From assembly GCA_025927795.1 (NCBI GenBank), contig JAICKT010000146.1, positions 1-10,192 of the forward strand: DNA of 10,192 bases, read 5' to 3'. This document shows positions 1 to 6,057 of this stretch, in pieces (position 1 is the first letter of the stretch; each line of letters begins with the position of its first letter). The position numbers were made by a program, and so were the translations under genes. This DNA comes from Parafilimonas sp. (GTDB lineage: Bacteria; Bacteroidota; Bacteroidia; Chitinophagales; Chitinophagaceae). The notes beneath the pieces are model-generated. The model ran no database searches. It saw only the letters and a list, made by a program, of their open reading frames with translations, and was not told the origin of the DNA.

Positions 1-40
1 TGATATGTTTAAAGAAGAAGACGATAAAGTAATTAAATAA
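1..40 (+). CDS. ftsA: 3' end of upstream gene, probably cell-division protein FtsA
   Basis: Reading from base 2, the frame gives the last twelve residues DMFKEEDDKVIK followed by TAA at 38-40. The rest of the gene lies outside the window. The acidic-lysine tail and the position 45 bp upstream of ftsZ in the same direction fit FtsA, the actin-like protein that tethers FtsZ filaments to the membrane and normally precedes ftsZ in the division cluster. The call rests on gene order and a short tail only, so the identity is inferred. No terminator is visible between it and ftsZ, so the two are probably co-transcribed. Confidence 0.5.
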   Translation, partial: DMFKEEDDKVIK

Positions 41-85
41 TCACCATAAATTCTTAAAACTTACTAACCACAAAAATTCAATGTT

Positions 86-1138
86 ATGATACATTTTGAT
101 TTGCCTAAACAAAAATCATCAATCATGAAAGTGCTTGGTGTTGGCGGCGGTGGCAGCAATGCCGTTAATTATATGTACGCTGACAATATTGAAGGCACCG
201 ACTTTATTATATGTAATACAGATGCAAAAGCATTAGAACAAAGTCCTGTTGCAAATAAGGTGCAACTTGGTCCACACTTAACACAAGGGCTTGGTGCAGG
301 TGCCGACCCTGAAGTAGGTAAACATGCAACGGAAGAAAGTCTCGAAGAAATCCGCCGCATTCTTGAAGTGAATACAAAGATGGCTTTTATATGTGCAGGC
401 ATGGGCGGCGGCACCGGAACGGGTGGTGCGCCGATTATTGCACAGGTTTGTCGTGAAATGAATATTCTTACTGTTGGTATTGTTACAACGCCGTTTGGTT
501 TTGAAGGTCCGCGCCGATTGTTACAGGCAGAAGAAGGTATAAAAAGATTGCAGCCTTATGTTGATACGCTGCTTATCATAAGCAACGATAAACTGCGCAT
601 GCAATATGGAAATTTAAAAATGAAAGAAGCATTTAGCAAAGCAGATAATGTGTTAGCAACTGCAGCTAAATGTATCACCGATATTATTAACAGCCGTGGC
701 CATATTATTGTTGACTTTGCGGATGTATGCACTGTAATGAAGAACGGTGGTGTTGCCATTCTTGGGAGCGCTGCTGTTGAAGGTGAAAGCCGTGCGCAGC
801 GTGCAATTGAAGAAGCATTGAATTCTCCTTTGCTGAATGATAACGATATTAAAGGTGCAAAATGGATATTGATAAACATCAATAGTGCAGAAGGAGATTT
901 TGAATGTACGATGGATGAACTCGAAATCATCAATAGTTATTTACGCATGCAGGCTGGTGAAAAAACAGATGTTATTGTTGGTATGGGTTACGATGCATCA
1001 CTCGAAAGAAAAATTGGTATTACATTAATTGCAACAGGTTTTGAACAAAGAGATCCTGTAGCTGCGTTGCACCAGGAAACAATGCCTGCAAAGAAAATGG
1101 AAAAGGTAAAAGAAGAAAAAATAGTAATGACCTTATGA
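86..1138 (+). CDS. ftsZ: Cell-division GTPase FtsZ, core domain, ended by an in-frame TGA
   Basis: This is the tubulin-like GTPase that polymerises into the Z-ring at the division site. Visible motifs in order: T1 GVGGGGSNAVN (residues 18-28), NTDAKAL (44-50), T3 GLGAGADPEVG (68-78), the tubulin signature GGGTGTG (107-113), T5 with FEGPRR (139-144), SNDKL (166-170) and the T7 loop at 205-213. The C-terminal activation domain closes near residue 320. The catalytic loop normally reads GxxNxDxxD. Here D210 and D213 are present but the Asn is Ile208 (codon 707-709, ATT). The frame stops at TGA 1136-1138 after KIVMTL, yet the same frame continues for 256 more codons of a plausible FtsZ tail. The product as written is 350 residues, core only. 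The intact protein would be about 606. The start gives MIHFDLPK; the upstream ATG at 81 is in another frame and stops at once. Either a point change made the stop, or two polypeptides are produced. Confidence 0.93.
   Translation: MIHFDLPKQKSSIMKVLGVGGGGSNAVNYMYADNIEGTDFIICNTDAKALEQSPVANKVQLGPHLTQGLGAGADPEVGKHATEESLEEIRRILEVNTKMAFICAGMGGGTGTGGAPIIAQVCREMNILTVGIVTTPFGFEGPRRLLQAEEGIKRLQPYVDTLLIISNDKLRMQYGNLKMKEAFSKADNVLATAAKCITDIINSRGHIIVDFADVCTVMKNGGVAILGSAAVEGESRAQRAIEEALNSPLLNDNDIKGAKWILININSAEGDFECTMDELEIINSYLRMQAGEKTDVIVGMGYDASLERKIGITLIATGFEQRDPVAALHQETMPAKKMEKVKEEKIVMTL
1136..1138 (+). other. In-frame TGA interrupting ftsZ between GTPase core and C-terminal tail
   Basis: Positions 86 and 1160 are in the same frame. 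Between them only this TGA closes the frame; the codons after it read VDGEEKK and run straight into the tail. One substitution (TGA from GGA, giving MTLGVDGEEKK) would restore a single 606-residue FtsZ. TGA is used as a normal stop elsewhere in the window: the hydrolase ends at TGA 4052-4054 with a second TGA directly after. A recoded genetic code is therefore unlikely. A sequencing error, a nonsense mutation, readthrough and translational restart all remain possible. Confidence 0.85.
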
Positions 1139-1159
1139 GTTGATGGTGAAGAAAAGAAA

Positions 1160-1906
1160 ATGTATAACCAGCAGCCTTTGCCGTTTGTTGAAAAGAAAGA
1201 TGAATATGCACCCACATTAAAAAATGCCGTTGAAGATTTTACACCTGAGCCATTAGGGTTTACTTCTGAAATTAGTATGGCTGAACAAAAATCAGAACCT
1301 ATAGTTTTTGATTTGCAAATCCCTGAAATTAAAGGCGAGGAAAAATTAGCGGAAGTAAAAGCGCCTGACATAAAAGAAGAAGAGGAATTACCTGTTCTTA
1401 ATATTTTGTACGAAGAAAAAATTGTTGAAGAAAAAAATGTGAAGCCTTCTTTTTTAAACAAACCTTCCACTATTTATGCAGAGGAAAATGAAGCACCTGT
1501 TGTACAAATAAAAAAAGAAGAGGTAAAAAAAGAACAGCCTAAGGTTTTGTTTGAAGAAGAACCAATGGAATTTGAATTGGTGATGAAAGACGAGGTTGAA
1601 GCAAAACCGGCGCCTGCAGCAGTTTTTAATTTACCAATGAATGATGAGGAAGAAGAACAAAAGCGCCGCGCTGAAGAACGCATTCATAAACTGCGCAATC
1701 TTTCTTATAACATGAATACAATGGATGCGGGCGGTGAATTCGAAAACGTGCCTGCTTATGTACGAAGAAATCTTGAGTTGTTTGGCAATAATAAACTTAC
1801 AACAGTTGAAGATTTTTATAGCAAGACAGTAGTAAAAAAAGATGAGAATAATCAAACACAAATATCTACTATCAACACATTTTTAGATGGTAAAAAGCCT
1901 GATTAG
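1160..1906 (+). CDS. ftsZ: FtsZ C-terminal linker and tail, detached from the core by the TGA at 1136
   Basis: This is the same frame as the FtsZ core, starting at the first ATG after the TGA. It has 248 codons to TAG. The first 160 or so residues are low-complexity, rich in Glu, Lys and Pro, as expected of the intrinsically disordered FtsZ linker. A charged segment EEEEQKRRAEERIHKLRNLS (163-182) follows, then ENVPAYVRRNLEL (195-207), which resembles the general FtsZ tail motif IPAFLRKQ, and finally the extreme end STINTFLDGKKPD. In intact FtsZ this tail recruits FtsA and other partners. The ATG has a purine-rich stretch (GGTGAAGAAAAGAAA) just before it and lies 21 bp past the stop, so reinitiation is conceivable. 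A homology search limited to this piece might return only 'hypothetical protein' because the linker diverges fast. I judge it to be the rest of ftsZ, not an independent gene. Confidence 0.85.
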   Translation: MYNQQPLPFVEKKDEYAPTLKNAVEDFTPEPLGFTSEISMAEQKSEPIVFDLQIPEIKGEEKLAEVKAPDIKEEEELPVLNILYEEKIVEEKNVKPSFLNKPSTIYAEENEAPVVQIKKEEVKKEQPKVLFEEEPMEFELVMKDEVEAKPAPAAVFNLPMNDEEEEQKRRAEERIHKLRNLSYNMNTMDAGGEFENVPAYVRRNLELFGNNKLTTVEDFYSKTVVKKDENNQTQISTINTFLDGKKPD

Positions 1907-1935
1907 CGATTGCATGGCATAGTGGTTTTAGTTGT

Positions 1936-1970
1936 ATCCCTCCTGATTTTTCTGGAGGGATTTTTTATTT
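1936..1970 (+). terminator. Rho-independent terminator after ftsZ
   Basis: An 8-bp stem, ATCCCTCC (1936-1943) paired with GGAGGGAT (1954-1961), encloses a 10-nt loop and is followed by a T run. It lies 30 bp after the tail's stop codon, so it closes the division gene cluster. The remainder of the gap to 2206 is AT-rich with no convincing gene. A 7-bp inverted repeat (2138-2144 / 2177-2183) sits in the leader of the next gene. Confidence 0.85.
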
Positions 1971-2206
1971 CAATTTTTTTTGCTGATGTTTAGTTGTTTA
2001 GCATTTAATGCCTTGTTGAATTAAATTCATAAACTTATATTGATGGTATTGCAATAATATAATTTTTTAAGATGGGCACAACTGCAAAAGACTTAGCTCT
2101 TAGATGTTAATTTATATTCAAGCACAACTTTGAATAGTAAAGATAAAAACCGTGAATACATATTTACACTTCGGCTATCTTTATTAAAGCATAATCAAAC
2201 TTTAAC

Positions 2207-4054
2207 ATGAAAAAGTTTTTAACAATAATAATTTTTATTGCTTTAGTCCAAACATCTTTTGCTCAGCAAGACTCTATCACACAATACAAATTAACCAATG
2301 TAATGATACCTATGCGCGATGGTATTAAACTCTATACGGTATTGCTGGCGCCTGTTAATTTCAATCATTCTGTTCCAATTTTAATGGAACGCACGCCCTA
2401 CGGCGCAAGTTTATTCGGTAATAATGATACTACAATTGATGTATCGTTACTGCATGGCTGGCAATTTTATAACATGGCAAAAGAGGGCTACATTTTTGTG
2501 TTCCAGGATATACGTGGTAAGTTTAAAAGTGAAGGTACAATGCAGATTCATCAGCCATTAATTCATGAAACACAAAAAGGCGCAATAGATGAAAGTACTG
2601 ATACCTATGATGCTGTTGACTGGCTTGTAAAAAATGTTCCCAATAATAATGGCAAAGCAGGCATTGTTGGTATTTCTTATCCAGGCTGGCTTGCATTGGT
2701 TGGCGCAGTCGATCCGCATCCTGCATTAAGAGCAGCCTCGGAACAAGCTTGTATGAGCGATCTTTTTTTGGGTGACGATTTTCATCATAACGGTGCATTT
2801 CGCTTAAGTTATGGAATGGAATATACATACGGTGTAGAGCATGATAAAAGCACTTATTCATTGTATAATTTTCCGCAGTTTGATACTTATAACTGGTATC
2901 TTAAATTAGGTTCATTAAAGAATGTGAATGAAAAATATTTTCACAACACAATCCCTACATGGAACAATTTTGTTGCGCATCCAAGCTATGATACTTTCTG
3001 GCAAAAAAATTCTACCTTAAGCTATATTCAATATCCGCAAATACCAATGATGCATGTTGGTGGTTATTATGATCAGGAAGATCTAAATGGTCCGCAGTTA
3101 ATGTACGCTCATGAAGAATTAAAAGATAGTTTCAATCGGAATTACATTGTATTAGGCCCATGGAATCATGGGCAATGGGCAGACAGAAGTGCCGATAGTC
3201 TTGGCAAAATAAGTTTTGGAAGTGCAACGGCAGTTTATTTCCAGGCTTTACAAAAAAAATGGTTTGATTACTGGCTGAAAGGAATTGGAAATGGCAAATT
3301 TGATGAAGCAACTTGTTTTCAAACAGGCACTAATCAATGGAAAACATATACAGCATGGCCGCCTAAAGAAGCAGCAATAAAAAGTTTATACGTGAATGCA
3401 AACAATACTTGTTCATTCAAAAAATCAAATACTGCTGATGGAAAAATCAGTTATGTGAGTGATCCTATGCATCCGGTTCCTTATCGTAGTTTACCTATTG
3501 AAGCAACGTATGGTGAAGGCAGCCACTGGTATTCGTGGCATGCAGAAGATCAGCGTTTTGTAACTACACGGCCCGATGTTGTAAGTTTCACAAGTGATTC
3601 AATAACAAACAACATAACAGTTACCGGAAAAATTACTGCACACATTTTTGCATCAACAACAGGTTCAGATGCAGACTGGATTGTAAAGTTGATTGATGTT
3701 TATCCTGATAAGGATACTTCAAATTTATTAATGAGCGATTATCAATTGCCTGTTGCCATGGAAGTTTTTCGCGGAAGGTTTAGAAAAAGTTTTTCGAATC
3801 CTGAACCATTAATTCCAAATAAACCGGAAGAATTTACGATTGATCTACATGACATTAATCATGTGTTTTTAAAAGGTCACAAAATGATGATACAAATTCA
3901 AAGCACATGGTTTCCCGTTATTGACCGTAATCCACAGAAATATGTACCTAACATTTTCGAAGCGAAAGAGAGTGATTTCACTAAAGCAACACAAACAATT
4001 TATTTCAGTGCACAATATCCAACAAGAATTGATTTGCCCTTGATGGATGAATGA
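2207..4054 (+). CDS. Secreted alpha-amino-acid ester hydrolase-like CocE/NonD family hydrolase
   Basis: A Sec signal peptide (residues 1-19, likely cut after SFA) precedes an alpha/beta-hydrolase of the X-Pro dipeptidyl-peptidase/CocE superfamily, with the C-terminal jelly-roll domain from about residue 390. The 615 residues are normal for the group. Nucleophile Ser157 lies in GISYPGW; acid Asp289 is in GGYYDQEDLNG; the catalytic His is His321 in GPWNHGQW. The general annotation would be CocE/NonD hydrolase, but three acidic residues match the carboxylate cluster that binds the substrate alpha-amino group in alpha-amino-acid ester hydrolases: Asp191 (GDDFHHNGAF), Glu291 and Asp292. Spacings from Ser157 (+34 to the first Asp, +132 to the acid) agree closely with the recalled Acetobacter turbidans (205/239/338/370) and Xanthomonas citri enzymes. 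Known relatives hydrolyse alpha-amino acid esters and amino-beta-lactams; their natural role is unclear. The protein is probably periplasmic. The gene stands alone after a terminator and ends in TGATGA. Confidence 0.85.
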   Translation: MKKFLTIIIFIALVQTSFAQQDSITQYKLTNVMIPMRDGIKLYTVLLAPVNFNHSVPILMERTPYGASLFGNNDTTIDVSLLHGWQFYNMAKEGYIFVFQDIRGKFKSEGTMQIHQPLIHETQKGAIDESTDTYDAVDWLVKNVPNNNGKAGIVGISYPGWLALVGAVDPHPALRAASEQACMSDLFLGDDFHHNGAFRLSYGMEYTYGVEHDKSTYSLYNFPQFDTYNWYLKLGSLKNVNEKYFHNTIPTWNNFVAHPSYDTFWQKNSTLSYIQYPQIPMMHVGGYYDQEDLNGPQLMYAHEELKDSFNRNYIVLGPWNHGQWADRSADSLGKISFGSATAVYFQALQKKWFDYWLKGIGNGKFDEATCFQTGTNQWKTYTAWPPKEAAIKSLYVNANNTCSFKKSNTADGKISYVSDPMHPVPYRSLPIEATYGEGSHWYSWHAEDQRFVTTRPDVVSFTSDSITNNITVTGKITAHIFASTTGSDADWIVKLIDVYPDKDTSNLLMSDYQLPVAMEVFRGRFRKSFSNPEPLIPNKPEEFTIDLHDINHVFLKGHKMMIQIQSTWFPVIDRNPQKYVPNIFEAKESDFTKATQTIYFSAQYPTRIDLPLMDE

Positions 4055-4235
4055 TGAACCGAAAAGGATGTTCATGCTTAAAATTTTGCTATTGGCGTGA
4101 CGTTTGAAAATCGCCTGACCGCGTTTAGTATATTCACAATTTATTGTAATGAAGTCTGCATTGTAATATGCAAACGGTTTCTTTCAACTTTTAAGTAATC
4201 AAACTAAATAATTTCAATTTATCTTCATCTGCATA

Positions 4236-5261
4236 ATGGAGAAAAATAATTTCATTGATTATATAAGAATTTTTTGTCGCAGTGGGCACGGCGGTGCGGG
4301 CAGTAAACATTTTATGCGCACTAAGTTTAATCCAAAAGCCGGTCCTGATGGTGGCAATGGCGGGAGAGGAGGTCATATAATTTTACGCGGCAATAAACAA
4401 TTATGGACGTTGCTTCATCTTCGTTATTATAAAAATGTAATTGCGGAAAATGGTGAAGGTGGAAATAAAAATAATCGCACAGGCGCAGATGGAAATGATA
4501 TTATAATTGAAGTGCCGCTTGGCACAATTGCACGTGATGAAGAAACCAACAAACAGGAAGCAGAAATTTTAGAAGATGGGCAGGAAATTATTTGGTTGCA
4601 TGGTGGAAGAGGTGGTTTGGGAAATGCAAATTTTGCTACAGCTACAAACCAGGCGCCCGAGTATGCGCAACCAGGTGAAGAAGGAATTGAAGGTTGGAAA
4701 ACGCTTGAATTAAAAGTGCTGGCTGATGTTGGATTGGTTGGTTTTCCAAATGCAGGTAAATCAACTTTGCTTTCTGTACTGAGTGCTGCAAAACCAAAAA
4801 TTGCTGATTATGCATTTACTACACTCACACCTCAGCTTGGTATTGTTGAATATAGAGATGGAAAATCTTTTTGCATTGCAGATTTACCTGGTATTATTGA
4901 AGGCGCTGCTGAAGGCAAAGGTTTAGGACATCGTTTTTTGCGGCATATTGAACGCAATGCTGTTTTGCTTTTTCTTATTCCCGCCGACAGCGAAAATCAT
5001 AAAAAAGAATTTGAAATTTTATTGAACGAATTAAAGGAATATAATCCTGAAATGCTTCAAAAAGAATTTATCATCGCTATAAGCAAAGCAGATATGCTGG
5101 ATGATGAATTAAAGAACTCCATCAAACAAGAGTTGCCAAAAAATATTCCGAATATTTTTATTTCTTCGATAACACATGCAGGTTTAACAGAGCTAAAAGA
5201 TTTATTGTGGAATTCAATTAATACCAAACCTATTGGTGATAACAGAGCAAGGCAATATTAA
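4236..5261 (+). CDS. obgE: Obg family GTPase ObgE/CgtA (ribosome assembly and stress GTPase)
   Basis: The glycine-rich Obg domain covers residues 1-160, with the typical run GPDGGNGGRGG (36-46) and GGRGGLGNANFATATNQAP (123-141). The G domain follows: G1 GFPNAGKST (169-177), switch I FTT (194-196), G3 DLPG (216-219), G4 SKAD (283-286, a variant of NKxD) and G5 around SSITHAG (310-316). Obg proteins bind GTP slowly, associate with the large ribosomal subunit and link ribosome maturation to (p)ppGpp signalling. The 341-residue protein stops just after the G domain, so it lacks the third OCT domain found in Bacillus; short forms are usual in Bacteroidota. The ATG is preceded by AT-rich sequence without a Shine-Dalgarno site. 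In the 181-bp upstream gap I see no good -7 box, only an 8-bp direct repeat ATTGTAAT (4143-4150 and 4160-4167). Confidence 0.95.
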   Translation: MEKNNFIDYIRIFCRSGHGGAGSKHFMRTKFNPKAGPDGGNGGRGGHIILRGNKQLWTLLHLRYYKNVIAENGEGGNKNNRTGADGNDIIIEVPLGTIARDEETNKQEAEILEDGQEIIWLHGGRGGLGNANFATATNQAPEYAQPGEEGIEGWKTLELKVLADVGLVGFPNAGKSTLLSVLSAAKPKIADYAFTTLTPQLGIVEYRDGKSFCIADLPGIIEGAAEGKGLGHRFLRHIERNAVLLFLIPADSENHKKEFEILLNELKEYNPEMLQKEFIIAISKADMLDDELKNSIKQELPKNIPNIFISSITHAGLTELKDLLWNSINTKPIGDNRARQY

Positions 5262-5301
5262 TTTTTTATTAAAGGTTACTTTTTTTTGATAAAAGTATAA
5301 A

Positions 5302-5327
5302 TGTGTAAAAAATACACTTTATATTTG
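5302..5327 (+). promoter_or_regulatory. Predicted Bacteroidota promoter with upstream dyad, before the 5440 gene
   Basis: TATATTTG at 5320-5327 matches the Bacteroidota -7 box TAnnTTTG exactly and is followed by C. No good TTTG -33 box lies at the usual 19-21 nt spacing; the nearest TTTG (5285-5288) is 31 nt upstream. The inverted repeat GTGTA/TACAC (5303-5307 and 5313-5317, five-A centre) occupies the space directly before the -7 box, where a regulator could act. Transcription would start near 5334. Confidence 0.5.
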
Positions 5328-5339
5328 CTCAACCTTAAA

Positions 5340-5353
5340 TGAAGTATACTTCA
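5340..5353. promoter_or_regulatory. 14-bp perfect palindrome just downstream of a predicted transcription start
   Basis: TGAAGTATACTTCA reads the same on both strands. It begins 13 bp after the -7 box at 5320-5327, which is where an operator for a dimeric repressor could block early elongation. No regulator gene is adjacent, so the binding protein is unknown. A 14-bp perfect palindrome can also occur by chance in AT-rich DNA, though only rarely at this position. Confidence 0.4.
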
Positions 5354-5439
5354 AAGCCCTAAGCAACTATTGCTTTCCTTAATGATTGTTAGCCGGCGAT
5401 TGTTTACTAATGTGATAATTTTTTAATTAAACAATTATT

Positions 5440-5874
5440 ATGAAACAATCATTTTTAAAATTCGCAGGCAAAAAATTTATAACTGCAGCTTTTATTTCAG
5501 CGTCAATTCTCTTTACATCTTTTAGTGTTAAAGCCGCAACGGGTAATCATTCAATTATCGAAATACTTTCGAATGATAAACCAAGTATTCAGTTTACAGG
5601 CAGCACTTCTGATGCATTGTTATTTAAAGTACATATTGGTAATGATAAAGCTGATAACTTTACTTTAACAATAAAAAATGATGATGGTACTGTATTATTT
5701 TCAAAATCTTTTAATGATGTAAATTTTGATAAACAAATTAAAATCTTAAAAGACGATGATAATAGCAGTCGTTATTATTTTACAGTTGCTTCACCAAATA
5801 AAGATCTCGAAGAAACTTATGTAGTAAGCTCTTCAGTTCGCGTGGTAAATGATGTAACTGTAAACAGATTATAA
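5440..5874 (+). CDS. Small secreted protein of unknown function
   Basis: I do not recognise a named family. The 144-residue product has a clear Sec signal: basic N-terminus (Lys2, Lys7, Lys11, Lys12), hydrophobic core at about 13-29, and an SVKA/ATG cleavage site after Ala32. The mature part, about 112 residues, has no cysteine and no membrane segment. It alternates short hydrophobic stretches with polar turns (FTGSTSDALLFKVHIGN, FTLTIKNDDGTVLFSK, YYFTVASPNK), which suggests an all-beta, immunoglobulin-like or carbohydrate-module-like fold. There is no lipobox and no type IX sorting domain. The gene is a single transcription unit: a -7 box at 5320-5327, a dyad-rich leader of about 105 nt and a strong terminator at 5902-5928. 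The arrangement suggests a well-expressed, regulated envelope or extracellular protein. Function is not inferable from sequence alone. Confidence 0.85.
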   Translation: MKQSFLKFAGKKFITAAFISASILFTSFSVKAATGNHSIIEILSNDKPSIQFTGSTSDALLFKVHIGNDKADNFTLTIKNDDGTVLFSKSFNDVNFDKQIKILKDDDNSSRYYFTVASPNKDLEETYVVSSSVRVVNDVTVNRL

Positions 5875-5901
5875 TTTTTAAATAATTTTTTCATTTTGTT
5901 G

Positions 5902-5928
5902 AAGCTCCTTGTTATAGGAGCTTTTTTT
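5902..5928 (+). terminator. Rho-independent terminator after the small secreted protein gene
   Basis: An 8-bp perfect stem, AAGCTCCT (5902-5909) with AGGAGCTT (5916-5923), has a 6-nt loop and is followed by a T run to 5928. It starts 27 bp after the stop codon and separates this gene from the transpeptidase gene. Confidence 0.88.
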
Positions 5929-5974
5929 ATAATCATTCTAACAATTATCATTATGTCTTTCCCTTACTATTTTT

Positions 5975-5982
5975 TACCTTTG
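5975..5982 (+). promoter_or_regulatory. Predicted Bacteroidota -7 promoter box for the L,D-transpeptidase gene
   Basis: TACCTTTG is an exact TAnnTTTG match, followed by CA, and lies 75 bp before the ATG at 6058. The -33 region is weak. The box lies downstream of the terminator at 5902-5928, which supports an independent transcript. Confidence 0.55.
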
Positions 5983-6057
5983 CACTCCTACAATAAATTA
6001 AGTTTTTCTTAGTTTAAAGATATATATCCTATTAATCGAAAGAAAAATCATAACCTG

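Noticed and set aside
988..1470. 160-codon open frame on the minus strand across the ftsZ break
   Set aside because: Its translation is Ser/Phe-rich low complexity that mirrors the Glu/Lys-rich ftsZ tail on the plus strand. There is no promoter or known motif, so it is a shadow.
86..1906. UGA reassigned as a sense codon in this organism
   Set aside because: The hydrolase gene ends properly at TGA 4052-4054 followed by another TGA, and none of the other genes contains an internal TGA.
2076..2129. Direct repeat GCACAACT (2076-2083 and 2122-2129) upstream of the hydrolase
   Set aside because: There are only two short copies 46 bp apart, with no link to a promoter; chance is the simplest reading.
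2523..2861. 112-codon minus-strand frame inside the hydrolase gene
   Set aside because: It overlaps the catalytic Ser region of a clear gene and its translation has odd His/Gln/Tyr-rich composition.
5258..5272. TTAAT/ATTAA hairpin after obg as a terminator
   Set aside because: The stem is five A-T pairs only, without a GC core. It is too weak to call.
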